A stretch of 64,000 nt of DNA. Source: Prochlorococcus sp. W8 (lineage in GTDB: Bacteria > Cyanobacteriota > Cyanobacteriia > PCC-6307 > Cyanobiaceae). A model generated the notes under the pieces. The model was not told the DNA's origin. It saw nothing but the letters and a program-made list of their open reading frames with translations, and did not search any database. The DNA lies in contig ALPF01000003.1 of NCBI GenBank assembly GCA_000291825.1, forward strand, positions 21,525 to 85,524. The letters run 5' to 3'. The translations under genes and the position numbers were made by a program. This document shows, one piece after another, positions 7,849 through 18,934 of the stretch (position 1 is the first letter of the stretch; each line of letters begins with the position of its first letter).

Positions 7849-8379
7849 TTATTTATTCAAATCAAGTCTTTTCATTTGAATTAGTCTTTTAATTATGTCT
7901 TCTATGGTTTTTTCTTCTGCAGGTTTGTTGTAGTTGGCTGATAAATGTCTACCAACTACTTGGGCACCTAGATGTGCTAATTGAATTCTCAAGGAGGTTA
8001 TTAATTCAATACCAGGTCCTCCGGAAAACGTCGCGATAGCAATAGGTTGTCCATTAAAAAGATCTCTGAAGTCATCTCCTGAGATTGATAACCATGCAAT
8101 AAGATTTGAAAGGATTGGAGGTATAGATCCATTATATTCAGGTGCACAAATAATCCATTTGTCTATTTCAAATAATTTTTCTTTTATTAAATTAACTTCA
8201 TTGGGAATATCATCATTTGAGTGTATTCTTGGATTATATAAAGGTATTTTTAAAGTTGTTAAATCCAAGATTTCAGATGAAAGACTTAATGCCTGGCTTT
8301 TTTTTAAGAAATTCTTTGAAAGATCTAAGTTCTTTCCATTACTTGCAGAAATAATAATAAGGCTTGAGTTGTTTCCCAT
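7849..8379 (-). CDS. NADPH-dependent FMN reductase family protein
   Basis: The protein has 176 aa with the flavodoxin-like fold of the FMN_red family: an N-terminal SLIIISASNGKN loop for FMN phosphate, APEYNGSIPP (~79-88) typical of chromate/quinone/azo reductases, and TFSGGPGIE. It probably reduces quinones or free flavin in the cytoplasm. It sits 16 bases downstream of the flv1 gene on the same strand, so it may be co-expressed with the flavodiiron proteins and serve redox balance. Confidence 0.82.
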   Translation of the reverse strand: MGNNSSLIIISASNGKNLDLSKNFLKKSQALSLSSEILDLTTLKIPLYNPRIHSNDDIPNEVNLIKEKLFEIDKWIICAPEYNGSIPPILSNLIAWLSISGDDFRDLFNGQPIAIATFSGGPGIELITSLRIQLAHLGAQVVGRHLSANYNKPAEEKTIEDIIKRLIQMKRLDLNK

Positions 8380-8395
8380 TGTTTAAAAATTAGAA

Positions 8396-10186
8396 TTAAT
8401 AGTTTGAGCCACTTTTACGATGATGCACAGCAGTTATATCATCTTGATTGAGGACATTTCCATAGTTTACCTCAGCATAAATAACCCAGTGATCACCACA
8501 TTCCATTCTTTCTTTTACTGATGCATCCAACCAAGCCAATGCATCAGGGATAATTATTTGACCATTAGGGGTTTCTTCTGTATCTAGACCAGAGAATCTA
8601 TCTTCACCAGGAGCGAAGGGTTTAGAGAATCTCTTTAAAGGATCTTTTAAATTATTTGAACTTAGTATGTTGAGAGCGAATGAATCACCTTTTTGAAGAA
8701 TTGATTCTACTGCTCTATCTTTCGCAACAGAAATGCTCAATCCAGGCGGGGAGAAGCTTGCTTGACTTACCCAAGAAGCAAGCATTGCGCTTTTAATATT
8801 ATTTTCTCCTTTACCTTTGGAAGCTGTTAAAACGCACAATGACCCTACCACTCTTCCTAAAGCTTGCAGGGTAGGATTAGTTTTACTAGATATCATGCCA
8901 GTATCAGTTTTACGTGTTTTTTGCCTTGATTTTTTAAGTATCTTTCTACCAAAGTGTGTACCAATTTCTTCAATTTCTTTTATCTTTGGTTTATTAGGAC
9001 TAAATTTTATTCTTATTGGTTTAAAACTAAAAGTGAAACCTCCGTCTTTAAGTTTTGATTCAAGTAAATCAATGGCTTCTCCGCTCCAACCAAAACTACC
9101 AAAAATACCTATTGGTTTTTCTCTATCACCTTCAGATAAAATGCTCCCAAGAGCGCTAACTATAGGAGTTGGAGCATGGCCTCCTAGAGTAGGAGTTCCC
9201 AAAAGATATCCATCTGCTTTTTGTATAGATTTGACTAATTCTTCATTAGAGGTGAATTCACAATTAATACTTTCTACTTCAACTGATGTAGAGGTAACTC
9301 CTTTAGCTAAAGCGTCTCCTATTGAAGCCGTGTTTCCATAAGCACTAGCATATATCAATACAATTTTGGGTTTATTAATTGATAAACTTTCACCCCATCG
9401 AATGTAATCATTTATAAAACTTTTAAGACTATACTCAATAGCAGGTCCATGCAATGGCGCAATAATTTTGACGTCAAATTCAGAAATTTTTTCTGCAAGA
9501 GAAGTAATTTGAGATGACATAGGAGTCATTAAACAATTGTAAAAATGTTTTCTATCATATTCAGTAGATAATCTATTACTCTCTGACCATTCATTGGATG
9601 CTAGATGACATGAAAATAATTTCTCACTAAAAAGGATTCCAGAAGTTTCTTCATAGACGATCAATCCCCCAGGCCATCGAGCGGTTGGCGAAGGTATTAA
9701 ATGAAAAATATTATTTTTAAAATTTAATTTCATCTCTTTTTTGATTAAATTGATTTGAGGAAGTTTTACTTTTAAATGATTATTTGTACCAGGTTTTTTT
9801 TGATGCCATAATTCGCAAATTAATTTTTCCCCAGGTACTGAACACGTAATAGTTAGATCTGTAAAAATATTTGCTGTATTTTTAATTGTTTCAACTATTC
9901 TTGGACTTATGTGTCCTGTGATGATATTTATTCTTTTTAGATTAAATTCTTTAAAGTAATATTTTATTTTTTGAATAAACTTGTCAATAAAGATATTTTC
10001 TGGCGGATGAATGATTGTTAATAAATCTTTTTCAGTAAAAAGAAAAGTATTAAATGAAGAACCTTTTTCTAAATTAAATTCTAATTCAAATTTTTCTTTT
10101 TTTATATCTAGAAATCTTATGCAATTTAAATTTGGACCTAAATTAAAATCTAATATTTTCAATTCATCTAGTACTTTGTTAGTCAT
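8396..10186 (-). CDS. flv1: flavodiiron protein, Flv1-type (degenerate diiron site)
   Basis: The protein has 596 aa in three parts: a metallo-beta-lactamase-like domain (~1-260), a flavodoxin domain beginning KIVLIYASAYGNTASIG (~275-420) and a C-terminal flavin-reductase domain (GRVVGSLCVLTASKG, SWVSQASFSPPG, ~440-590). The diiron ligand motif is not canonical: GHISPRIVET (H92) replaces HxExDH, and SPTARWPGG has Arg where Flv3 has His. Known cyanobacterial Flv1 shows such changes and works with Flv3 to reduce O2 at the acceptor side of photosystem I. Assignment as Flv1 rather than another paralogue is inferred. Confidence 0.85.
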   Translation of the reverse strand: MTNKVLDELKILDFNLGPNLNCIRFLDIKKEKFELEFNLEKGSSFNTFLFTEKDLLTIIHPPENIFIDKFIQKIKYYFKEFNLKRINIITGHISPRIVETIKNTANIFTDLTITCSVPGEKLICELWHQKKPGTNNHLKVKLPQINLIKKEMKLNFKNNIFHLIPSPTARWPGGLIVYEETSGILFSEKLFSCHLASNEWSESNRLSTEYDRKHFYNCLMTPMSSQITSLAEKISEFDVKIIAPLHGPAIEYSLKSFINDYIRWGESLSINKPKIVLIYASAYGNTASIGDALAKGVTSTSVEVESINCEFTSNEELVKSIQKADGYLLGTPTLGGHAPTPIVSALGSILSEGDREKPIGIFGSFGWSGEAIDLLESKLKDGGFTFSFKPIRIKFSPNKPKIKEIEEIGTHFGRKILKKSRQKTRKTDTGMISSKTNPTLQALGRVVGSLCVLTASKGKGENNIKSAMLASWVSQASFSPPGLSISVAKDRAVESILQKGDSFALNILSSNNLKDPLKRFSKPFAPGEDRFSGLDTEETPNGQIIIPDALAWLDASVKERMECGDHWVIYAEVNYGNVLNQDDITAVHHRKSGSNY

Positions 10187-10517
10187 TATAAGCGTAACTT
10201 AGATAAAAGTTTTTAGTAGAGGACAGCAACTTTCCCTGTTTTCAGAGTGGGTTAGAGAGACTATCAACACTTTTTCGATTTTGTCATTATTTTTGATGTC
10301 AATTTACTTATGACTTCACTATACTCTAACATTCTCGAATCAGTAGTGAAGAAAAAATTGGATTGGATTTTTATGAGAATATTTAATCTTTTAATACTTT
10401 AAAAGCTTTATTTTTACTTAGGTATTTCGCAAATCTTATTATTTTCTTATTATTATTAAGTATATGATGCAATTTGGGCGAAAAATATATTCTGATAATT
10501 TTTAATAGATATCAATT
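10187..10517. other. flv1 upstream region, no gene seen
   Basis: About 330 bases separate flv1 from the membrane-protein gene. On the minus strand a TTGACA hexamer lies near 10295-10300, but no good -10 follows at 16-18 bases. A hairpin with 8-bp arms CTTCACTA/TAGTGAAG spans 10314-10351 without a T tract on either strand. The flv1-proximal 80 bases contain a GC-richer patch (GGACAGCAACTTTCCCTG at about 10222-10239) that could be a structured leader. Nothing here is secure. Confidence 0.3.
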
Positions 10518-11765
10518 TTAAAATATTCTGAAAGGATAAACTATAGGCAATAATTTTAAAAAACTATTCAAACTCCAGCAGCAAGCAGGAATACTTAAAA
10601 ACAAATATAAACATTTTTTAAAACCATTTAGTTCATAACCATTAAACAACCTAATTAAAAAATTCGGAAAAATTATACTTATTTGATCAAAATTATTTAT
10701 ATTCATTTTTTGAATCTTGATTAAAGCAACTGTTAAAAAAACGGAGGAACTCATCCATAGAAATATCCATCTTCCGAAGTCCCATCCTAATAAAAAAAGA
10801 GGAGATATAAATGTTAATTGTAATAATAAAACTTTTAGCTTTAATTTTGCATTTAATTTTTGTTTGTCTCCAATAAAAATTTGTGCACAAATAAATACTG
10901 TTAGTAACCAAATCGCGGGGTTCCAAATAAGGCCACCTCCTACGAAGCGTTTTAATTCATATAATGGAAGACTTATTGCCTTATTAAATGTCCAAGACAG
11001 AGATCCTATCGCTCCTGAAAGAAAGTAGGGATTATAAACTTGTTTGATTGGAATAGTTGAAGATAAATTTATCCAGGACTGATTTATTTTAAAAGCTAAT
11101 TCATAGTTTCCTTTAAAATAAAAAACAAGTAATGTTGCTATCAAAGAAGGTAATAAAAAAATAATTGATCTACAAATTTTAAAAAAATTGTTATGCGTGC
11201 TTATTGGCTGTTGCGAAGTAAACAAATGTAATAAAAATAAGCTTGGTATCCCATAAAAAAAATAGGATTCATGATTAAGAATAGATATACATGAAATAAA
11301 GTTAATTAAGAAAAAATTTGTTAGATGTCTTTTTTTTATAATTAAATTTGTGCATAAAGCGTATGCAACCACACCACTGAAATCCTTTCTTACAAAGAAA
11401 TTCTCAAAGAATGGAGCAAGGCTTACTAAAGGTGATAATAAAAATAAAATTGAAAAGTATTTTCTAGTGTCTTTGAGTAAATATAAAAAAAAGATGAAAA
11501 ATAAAACTGAAAAAATTTGGACTATCACAATAGGGTTAATTTGTAATCCGTAAGACAATTTATAAATTATTGATCCAAATAAACCTCTTCTAACAAAGCC
11601 TCCTTCGTAATTTATTAACCATTCACCAATAGTCCATACATCATTGTAAGAATTATTTTTTAATAAATTATCTATTGAACTAATAAGAATTAAGAATAAA
11701 AAATACAAAGTGAGAGATTTTTCTAAACGACTAGTTTTAATTTTTTTTGCATCTTTTGATTGCAT
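10518..11765 (-). CDS. multi-pass membrane protein of GGFVRRGL type, lodged between flv1 and flv3
   Basis: The protein has 415 aa with about ten hydrophobic segments. After the first segment comes a loop with WTIGEWLINYEGGFVRRGLF (~43-62), a motif I associate with uncharacterised membrane proteins of surface-polysaccharide loci, and further on LNHESYFFYG. The same arginine-loop plus NHE pattern is in the protein at 2971-4008. A role in glycan synthesis is speculative. Its position between the flavodiiron genes, separated by 331 and 117 bases, suggests insertion into an ancestral flv3-flv1 pair. Confidence 0.55.
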   Translation of the reverse strand: MQSKDAKKIKTSRLEKSLTLYFLFLILISSIDNLLKNNSYNDVWTIGEWLINYEGGFVRRGLFGSIIYKLSYGLQINPIVIVQIFSVLFFIFFLYLLKDTRKYFSILFLLSPLVSLAPFFENFFVRKDFSGVVAYALCTNLIIKKRHLTNFFLINFISCISILNHESYFFYGIPSLFLLHLFTSQQPISTHNNFFKICRSIIFLLPSLIATLLVFYFKGNYELAFKINQSWINLSSTIPIKQVYNPYFLSGAIGSLSWTFNKAISLPLYELKRFVGGGLIWNPAIWLLTVFICAQIFIGDKQKLNAKLKLKVLLLQLTFISPLFLLGWDFGRWIFLWMSSSVFLTVALIKIQKMNINNFDQISIIFPNFLIRLFNGYELNGFKKCLYLFLSIPACCWSLNSFLKLLPIVYPFRIF

Positions 11766-11882
11766 ACTTTATGGTCAATTGTTTGTTATTTAAACAGATA
11801 TAATATAAAAATCTATATTTTTTTATTCAAACGTAGTCTTTTTTACTGACTTTTCAAAATTTTTATTTGCAAAAGGTAAAAT

Positions 11883-13658
11883 TTAATAATGGTTTGCTAC
11901 TTTCCTGTGGTGAACTGCAGTTTTACAAGAAAGATCTGAAACATTTCCATTTTCTACTACACCATAGATAATCCAGTGGTCAGGAGTTTCTAGTCTAGAA
12001 ATTACTTTGCAATCAAGAAAAGCTAGTGCATCAGATAATACAGGTCCGCCTTTTGCAAGATTTTTAATAATATCCACATCAGCAAATCTATCTGCACCAG
12101 GAGCGAATCTTTTTAAGAAATGTCTAAACATTTTTTGAAAATTGTCTTCTCTTAAGATATTTACAACAAAAGTTTTATTGACTTGCATAAATGACTCTAT
12201 TGCCCTGTCTTTTGCAACGGCAACGGTAATACCTGGTGGGGTAAAGCTTGCTTGGCTAACCCAGCTAGCAACCATTGCACTTTGCCTGAAAGTTAAATTT
12301 GAACCTTCACTCGCAGTGACAACATATAAACCTCCACTTAATCTTCCTAAAGCTTTATCTAAATTTGAATCAAGATTTTTAATCGATGCAATATTTTTCT
12401 TTTTATTGATAAGCTGACCTATGTCAGTTCCTGCTTCTTCGAATCTTTGATAGATAATAGGATTTGGAGATTCTTTAACTCTTAGAGGCTTTAATGCTTC
12501 TTTCTGTTTTAATTCTCTTAGTTTATTAGCCAATGAATCTATGGGTTCATCATTTCCCCCAAATGAATCGTATGTTGCTGTAAATTGTTTCGGTTTTAGT
12601 GCTGCGAACAGAGTTCCAATTGACTCCTGTAAATCTACATCAGAATTAATTGGCCATGTTGGAATAACTACAGCTTTCGCTTCTGTAATTAAGGCAGTTA
12701 GTTCTTGTTGATCAGAAGATCTTAGATCAATTAATTGCGTCTGCGCATCAGCTTTACCAATGCCATGAGAAAGTGCTTGACTTAAACGATCACAAAAACC
12801 GTAATCACTGATATAACACACTGCTACGTATTCATTACCTTTATTTTTATTATTACTCCACTCAAAATATTTATTTTTCCAAAAATCTACGTGATTTTGA
12901 AGGATTGGGCCATGACCAACTGCAATGGAGTCAACCGAGGGAAGCTTATCAATTTTTTTAATTGCCTGGATGACGCTACGAGCATTTGGACCCATTAAGC
13001 AATCGTAATAGAAACGAAAGTCTTTAAAAATTTCCTTTTGATTCGAGTCAAATAAATCATTTGAGCAATAATGTAAACCGAAAGCATCACAGGTATATAA
13101 CACTTTAGTCCCGTGATCAAAAGAAAAAATTGTGTCAGGCCAGTGAAGATTGGGAGCGCTAATAAATTCAATATTATGATTAATCCCACTGTCACTATTT
13201 GTTCCAAGATCTAAGAATTCACCACTTTTGACTTCTAAACGTTTGAAGGGTCTGTGTATTTGATCTTCAATGAATTTGAGTGCAATTTTTGATCCGACTA
13301 TAGTAATTTCAGGATTAAGATCTAATAAGTCGGAAATTAAACCTGAGTGATCAGGCTCTGTATGACTAGAAATTAAATAACTAATTTCTTTAGGGTTGAC
13401 TTGCTGAGATAAGTTTTCTAGCCACAAACTCTCAAATTTAGAGTGAGATGTGTCTATGACTGCGATCTTTTTCCCTTTAATTATAAAGCTATTATAAGTA
13501 GTCCCATTTCTGAGGCCGAACTCAATATCAAATCTACTTCTATCCCAATCTAGTGATCTTATGGCAATTGAATCTTCTGCAAAATTTCTACATTGAACGG
13601 ATAATTTTTGTTCAACGTGAGCTATGTCAGAAGTATTGATTTTTGTAGAAGATACCAT
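11883..13658 (-). CDS. flv3: flavodiiron protein, Flv3-type
   Basis: The protein has 591 aa with the same three-domain build as Flv1: beta-lactamase-like, flavodoxin (VAVCYISDYGFCDRLSQ) and flavin reductase (GRLSGGLYVVTASEG, SWVSQASFTPPG). Here the diiron ligands are canonical: H99-x-E101-x-D103-H104 in SSHTEPDHSG, H172 in NLHWPDT, D191 in CDAFGLHY and a His in GHGPI. It is expected to pair with Flv1 in light-driven reduction of O2 to water, protecting photosystem I. It is transcribed away from alaS, from a short divergent spacer of about 120 bases. Confidence 0.88.
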   Translation of the reverse strand: MVSSTKINTSDIAHVEQKLSVQCRNFAEDSIAIRSLDWDRSRFDIEFGLRNGTTYNSFIIKGKKIAVIDTSHSKFESLWLENLSQQVNPKEISYLISSHTEPDHSGLISDLLDLNPEITIVGSKIALKFIEDQIHRPFKRLEVKSGEFLDLGTNSDSGINHNIEFISAPNLHWPDTIFSFDHGTKVLYTCDAFGLHYCSNDLFDSNQKEIFKDFRFYYDCLMGPNARSVIQAIKKIDKLPSVDSIAVGHGPILQNHVDFWKNKYFEWSNNKNKGNEYVAVCYISDYGFCDRLSQALSHGIGKADAQTQLIDLRSSDQQELTALITEAKAVVIPTWPINSDVDLQESIGTLFAALKPKQFTATYDSFGGNDEPIDSLANKLRELKQKEALKPLRVKESPNPIIYQRFEEAGTDIGQLINKKKNIASIKNLDSNLDKALGRLSGGLYVVTASEGSNLTFRQSAMVASWVSQASFTPPGITVAVAKDRAIESFMQVNKTFVVNILREDNFQKMFRHFLKRFAPGADRFADVDIIKNLAKGGPVLSDALAFLDCKVISRLETPDHWIIYGVVENGNVSDLSCKTAVHHRKVANHY

Positions 13659-13778
13659 AATACAAAAAACTTTATTTATTAACTTTAGTTCAGTAGAATA
13701 TAGTTTCGCGTGATTTTTGTCGTGAAATTAAGGAAATTGTTTATTTCTTAATCATTTGGTTCACAACTTATTCTAGAA

Positions 13779-16439
13779 ATGGCATCTACAATCAATGAAT
13801 TTCCTTCAACTGGAGATGAAATTAGAAAATCATTTTTAGATTTTTATGAAAGGAAAGCTCATAAAGTTATTCCAAGCTCATCATTAATACCGGAAGATCC
13901 AACAGTTTTACTAACCATAGCAGGAATGTTACCCTTTAAATCAGTTTTTTTAGGGCTAAAAGAGCGACCTTCAGAGAGAGCAACATCAAGTCAAAAATGT
14001 ATTAGAACAAACGATATTGAGAATGTAGGAAAAACTGCCCGACATCATACTTTCTTTGAAATGTTAGGAAATTTTTCGTTTGGCGATTATTTCAAAGAAG
14101 ATGCTATCAAATGGGCTTGGGAATTAGTAACTAATGTTTACAACTTAGACCCAAAAAATATTGTCGTAAGTATCTACTATAAGGATGAAGAATCTAAGGA
14201 AATCTGGGAAAAGGTAGTAGGAGTTGAGACAAGCAAAATAATTAAGTTAGATGAAAAAGATAATTTTTGGTCTTCAGGTCCAACAGGACCATGTGGACCA
14301 TGTTCAGAACTTTATTATGATTTTTATCCTGAAAGAGGAACAAATAATATTGATTTAGAGGATGATGATCGATTTATAGAATTTTATAACTTGGTTTTTA
14401 TGCAACATAATCGAGATATAAATGGAAATTTAACTGATCTAGCATCTAAGAATATAGATACTGGAATGGGACTTGAGAGAATGGCGCAAATACTTCAAAA
14501 TAAAAAAAATAATTATGAGACTGATTTAATCTTTCCAATCATAAAAAAAGCTGCTGATATAGCAAATATTGATTATCAAACCTCCACGGATAGTAAAAAA
14601 ACATCTTTAAAGATTCTTGGAGATCATGCCAGAGCAGTAATTCATTTAATTTCTGATGGTGTAGTAGCTAGTAATCTTGGTAGAGGATATATTTTGCGTA
14701 GATTACTTAGGAGAATGATACGACATGGAAGATTGTTGGGGATTAGAAAGAACTTTTTAATGGAATTAGCTTTAGTTGGGATTCAAATGATGAAGGAAAC
14801 TTATCCGGAGTTAGATATGAATGCTGATCGTATTTTGAAAGATATTGATATTGAGGAATTAAGATTTCTTGAAACTCTAGAACGAGGTGAAAAATTAATA
14901 AATGAATTTTTAATCTCAGGAGAAAAGATTATGTCTGGACTGAAAGCATTTGAACTTTATGACACTTATGGATTTCCTTTAGAGCTTACCAAAGAGATAT
15001 TAGAGGAAAATAATATTCAAATTGATTTACAAGGATTTGAAAAAGAAATGGATTCTCAAAGAGAAAGGGCTAAAGCTTCTTCTCAAAATATTGATTTAAC
15101 CCTTAAAGGATCTATTGAAAGAGATATTGAGTTATTTGATAAGACGATTTTTAATGGCTATCAATCACTTAATTCTTTTGGGAAAATACTAGGAATCTTT
15201 ATAGATTCTAATTCTGTTACTAATGCCTCGGAAGGACAATATGTTCAAATGATCTTGGACCAAACATCTTTTTACGGAGAGTCGGGTGGACAGGTTGGTG
15301 ATGTAGGAGTAATAATTTCTGATAATGCGGAAATATTGATTGATAAAGTTATTCGTAAAAAAGGTGTATTTCTTCATTGTGGAACTGTATTGAAAGGAGT
15401 GATTTCTTTAAATCAGTCAGTTGAGACAAAAGTGAATCAACTTAACAGAGCAAAAGCGGAAGCAAATCATACAGCAACGCATTTACTTCAATCAGCTTTA
15501 AAGATAATCGTAGATAAAAGCGTAAGTCAAAGGGGGTCATTAGTCGCTTTTAATAAATTGAGATTTGACTTTAATGCTTCACAACCCGTATCTACAGTTC
15601 AAATAGCTGAAATTGAAACTCTTGTGAATAAATGGATAATGGAGAATCATCCTGTCGTTGTAAAAAGTATGCGAAAAGATGATGCTTTAGAAGCAGGGGC
15701 ATTAGCTATGTTTGGAGAAAAATACGGGGATATAGTGAGAGTTGTAGATATGCCCGGTGTCTCTATGGAGCTTTGTGGAGGTACGCATGTCAAGAGAACA
15801 TCAGAATTAGGGTGTTTCAAGATTATTTCTGAAGTTGGCATTTCTTCTGGAATTAGGCGGATAGAGGCGCTATCTGGTCAATCAGTATTAAATTTTTTAA
15901 GTGAAAGAAGTTTACTCGTTAATCAACTTAGTGAATTATTAAAATCGAATCCTAAACAGTTATTTGAAAGAGTTAATATACTTCAATCTGAACTTATTAT
16001 CAAAAATAAAGAAATTAAAAAAATAAAAGAAGAGTTAGCATCTTATAAATATTCTTCCCTTTTGAATTCAGTGGAAAATTTTGGACAATGTTCAATCTTA
16101 GTGAGTGAATTAAATGATTTAGAAGGGAATTTGATGCAAACTTCAGCTTTAAATTTAACTTCCAAATTAGGAGATAATTCAGTTGTTATTCTAGGAGGGG
16201 TTCCAGATAAATCAAATAAAAAATTATTATTTGTGATTTCATTAGGATCAATCTTAGTAAGTAATGGCTTGCATGCAGGTAAATTAATTAATAAAATTGC
16301 AGGGATCTGCTCCGGAGGAGGAGGAGGTAAAGCAAATTTTGCTCAGGCAGGAGCAAATAATTCTGAGAAGTTAAATGAGGCATTAAATTTTGCGAGGGGA
16401 TTTTTAAGAAGTGAATTAAATAATTATTTGGATAAATAA
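13779..16439 (+). CDS. alaS: alanyl-tRNA synthetase
   Basis: The protein has 886 aa, full length for bacterial AlaRS. The class II catalytic core is N-terminal ([36 protein letters not shown]). The editing domain has ANHTATHLL zinc ligands and [13 protein letters not shown], and a C-terminal DHHA1-type C-Ala domain has [15 protein letters not shown]. It charges tRNA-Ala and deacylates mischarged Ser and Gly. Its last 16 bases overlap the end of the convergent speA gene. Confidence 0.97.
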   Translation: MASTINEFPSTGDEIRKSFLDFYERKAHKVIPSSSLIPEDPTVLLTIAGMLPFKSVFLGLKERPSERATSSQKCIRTNDIENVGKTARHHTFFEMLGNFSFGDYFKEDAIKWAWELVTNVYNLDPKNIVVSIYYKDEESKEIWEKVVGVETSKIIKLDEKDNFWSSGPTGPCGPCSELYYDFYPERGTNNIDLEDDDRFIEFYNLVFMQHNRDINGNLTDLASKNIDTGMGLERMAQILQNKKNNYETDLIFPIIKKAADIANIDYQTSTDSKKTSLKILGDHARAVIHLISDGVVASNLGRGYILRRLLRRMIRHGRLLGIRKNFLMELALVGIQMMKETYPELDMNADRILKDIDIEELRFLETLERGEKLINEFLISGEKIMSGLKAFELYDTYGFPLELTKEILEENNIQIDLQGFEKEMDSQRERAKASSQNIDLTLKGSIERDIELFDKTIFNGYQSLNSFGKILGIFIDSNSVTNASEGQYVQMILDQTSFYGESGGQVGDVGVIISDNAEILIDKVIRKKGVFLHCGTVLKGVISLNQSVETKVNQLNRAKAEANHTATHLLQSALKIIVDKSVSQRGSLVAFNKLRFDFNASQPVSTVQIAEIETLVNKWIMENHPVVVKSMRKDDALEAGALAMFGEKYGDIVRVVDMPGVSMELCGGTHVKRTSELGCFKIISEVGISSGIRRIEALSGQSVLNFLSERSLLVNQLSELLKSNPKQLFERVNILQSELIIKNKEIKKIKEELASYKYSSLLNSVENFGQCSILVSELNDLEGNLMQTSALNLTSKLGDNSVVILGGVPDKSNKKLLFVISLGSILVSNGLHAGKLINKIAGICSGGGGGKANFAQAGANNSEKLNEALNFARGFLRSELNNYLDK

Positions 16440-18367
16440 GTACTTTCTCTTAGGCTTGATTCAAATTGTGTAATTAATTTTTTTGACTCAGCAATAGTTA
16501 TCTTTTTATTGTTAATTGCTGATTCACATTTTAATCTTATTCTTTCAAGTAAATCATCAACATTATAATCAAATACTTTTAATATCTCAGCTTTGCTATC
16601 CTCTTTAATCATGTTTGTGATTTTGTAGTCTTCAGAGCTAGTAATGTCTATATGAATAATATTTGTGTTGCCAAATAAATTATGTAAATTGCCCAAAGGT
16701 TCTTGATATGCGCCTGATAGAAAAATTCCAATAAAATAATCTTCATCTTTATTAAATCTGTGAAGATGTAGTAAAGATTTACTATTACCTTTGTCAATAA
16801 AATTATTTAATTTACCATCAGAATCACATGTTAAATCAGCAAAACTTGCTTCTAAAGCTGGTTTTTCAGTATGCCTATGTATTGGAATTATTGGAAAAAT
16901 TTGATTAATTGCCCAGGTATCGGGAATAGATTTAAATACAGAGAAATTGGCATAATAAATTGATGCAAGAATTGATTTAATATCTGATAAATCTGAGTGA
17001 ATGATATTTTTATATTCGATAATTTTTGTAATTTCTTTTGCACATTTCCATACTATTTTTTCAACATGCGCTCTTTCTGTAAGATTCATATAGCCTAATC
17101 TAAATGAAGATAATGAATCATCCTTGAATTTTTTTGTATCATTCCAGAGCTCAATTATTTTTGACAAGTTATCGTCATCTGTATTTAGAGATTTGATTTG
17201 ATTTAGTGTATCGAGAAGATTTTTGATTATTAATGAATTACTATTATCACCTTTGATATTTATTTCGTAATTCTCGTTATTTGTTCCTAGAACATTAAAA
17301 ATTAAAACTGAGCAATGACTTGCAATTGACCTTCCGCTCTCTGAGATTATTATTGGGTGATCAACATTATTTTGATCACAGTAATCCTTTAATGTAGCAA
17401 CAACATCATTGGCATAATTTTGTAAGGAGTAATTAGTTGAATTGCTTGTAGGTGTTTTACTACCATCGTAATCAATACCTAATCCCCCTCCTACATCAAT
17501 ATATTTCATATGTGCACCAAGTTTGTTTAGTTCAACAAAGATCTGACTAGCCTCTTGTAAAGCATTTTTTATGATCTTAATATCACTAATCTGACTTCCT
17601 ATGTGAAAGTGCAGCAAATTTAATTCATCAAGTAGTTGCGAATCTCTTAATTCTTCAACTGTTGTCATGATTTCTGGAATTGATAATCCAAATTTTGATT
17701 TATCTCCAACTGATTTTCCCCATCTACCGCTACTTTTACTAGAGAGTTTGGTTCGTATACCAATTATTGGTTTAGAGCCTAGCTTTTTAACTGAATCAAT
17801 TATTTTTTTTACATCATCTCTTTGTTCAATTACTATTACTGGTCTTTTGCCTAACTTCCTAGCCAAAATAGCCATCTCAATATAATTTTTGTCTTTATAT
17901 CCATTGCAAATTAAGAATGCTCTTTCATTTTTTAAAAGGGATAGTGCGATAAGTAATTCTGATTTGCTTCCAACTTCTAATCCAAAATCCCATTCAGATC
18001 CATACTCGATAATTTTCTCAAGCATAGTTTTTTGTTGATTACATTTAATTGGGAATACTCCTTGATATCTATTTTTATATGAATAAAATTTAATTGCATT
18101 GATAAAAGAATTATTTAATTCAGAAATCCTATCTTTTAGAACATCATTAAATCTTAAAATCAATGGAGGTTTAATATCTCTATTTTGTATTTCTTCAACT
18201 AACTTAAAAAGATCGATCGATTTCTTATCGTTTGTATTATTTGATATAGCTATATTACCTTTTTTATTTATAAAAAAATATTTATCTCCCCATTTGTCAA
18301 TTTCATAAGTGCGAATACTATCAGAAATTGACCATTGTGTATTAGATGTATTTTCTTGATTAAACAA
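16424..18367 (-). CDS. speA: biosynthetic arginine decarboxylase (PLP, fold III)
   Basis: The protein has 647 aa, typical for SpeA. The PLP lysine lies in [10 protein letters not shown] (~103-112); the HFHIGSQ strand and [13 protein letters not shown] bind phosphate, and a C-terminal active-site Cys-containing segment is in LTCDSDG. It converts arginine to agmatine, the first step of spermidine and putrescine synthesis by the agmatine route. The gene converges on alaS with a 16-base overlap and diverges from ndk over about 110 bases. Confidence 0.95.
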   Translation of the reverse strand: MFNQENTSNTQWSISDSIRTYEIDKWGDKYFFINKKGNIAISNNTNDKKSIDLFKLVEEIQNRDIKPPLILRFNDVLKDRISELNNSFINAIKFYSYKNRYQGVFPIKCNQQKTMLEKIIEYGSEWDFGLEVGSKSELLIALSLLKNERAFLICNGYKDKNYIEMAILARKLGKRPVIVIEQRDDVKKIIDSVKKLGSKPIIGIRTKLSSKSSGRWGKSVGDKSKFGLSIPEIMTTVEELRDSQLLDELNLLHFHIGSQISDIKIIKNALQEASQIFVELNKLGAHMKYIDVGGGLGIDYDGSKTPTSNSTNYSLQNYANDVVATLKDYCDQNNVDHPIIISESGRSIASHCSVLIFNVLGTNNENYEINIKGDNSNSLIIKNLLDTLNQIKSLNTDDDNLSKIIELWNDTKKFKDDSLSSFRLGYMNLTERAHVEKIVWKCAKEITKIIEYKNIIHSDLSDIKSILASIYYANFSVFKSIPDTWAINQIFPIIPIHRHTEKPALEASFADLTCDSDGKLNNFIDKGNSKSLLHLHRFNKDEDYFIGIFLSGAYQEPLGNLHNLFGNTNIIHIDITSSEDYKITNMIKEDSKAEILKVFDYNVDDLLERIRLKCESAINNKKITIAESKKLITQFESSLRESTYLSK

Positions 18368-18478
18368 AGCAGTTATAGTTTGAAATAAAAAAAATGATCT
18401 TAGATTCAGTCACTTAATAGTTTAATGATTTGTTCTTAAGATGCTACTTTAAATAAAGGATATTCATAAAGATTTTAA

Positions 18479-18934
18479 ATGACTGAACGAACTTTTATTG
18501 CAATTAAACCTGATGGTGTTCAACGAGGTTTGATATCTGAAATTATTGGCAGATTTGAAAGAAAAGGTTTTAAATTAGTTGGTTTGAAACAATTAATCCC
18601 ATCAAAAGAACTTGCACAAAAACATTATGGGGTGCATAAAGATAGACCTTTTTTTGGGGATTTAGTTGAATTTATTTCCAGTGGACCAGTAATTGCGATG
18701 GTTTGGGAGGGAGAAGGCGTTATTTTGAATGCAAGAAAATTAATTGGTGCGACTAAACCTCTTGAAGCTGAACCAGGAACTATTAGAGGAGACCTAGCTA
18801 TTGATATTGGCAGGAATATAATCCATGGATCAGATGGATCTGAAACTGCAGCATTTGAAATCAATCTATGGTTTGAAGATTCTGAGATTAATGAGTGGAA
18901 GACCTCAGATTATAAATGGAGAGTAGAATCCTAA
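18479..18934 (+). CDS. ndk: nucleoside diphosphate kinase
   Basis: The protein has 151 aa, the standard length. It opens [17 protein letters not shown] and carries the active-site phosphohistidine H116 in [11 protein letters not shown], plus the Kpn-loop region. It balances NTP pools by moving phosphate from ATP to NDPs. The 3' end overlaps the convergent thiO gene by four bases. Confidence 0.97.
   Translation: MTERTFIAIKPDGVQRGLISEIIGRFERKGFKLVGLKQLIPSKELAQKHYGVHKDRPFFGDLVEFISSGPVIAMVWEGEGVILNARKLIGATKPLEAEPGTIRGDLAIDIGRNIIHGSDGSETAAFEINLWFEDSEINEWKTSDYKWRVES

Noticed and set aside
8817..9341. 174-aa plus-strand frame inside flv1
   Set aside because: It is antisense to conserved flavodoxin and reductase domains and has no recognisable domain.
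10314..10351. 8-bp hairpin in the flv1 upstream region as a terminator
   Set aside because: No T tract follows on either strand and the loop is 22 bases, so chance pairing is likely in AT-rich DNA.
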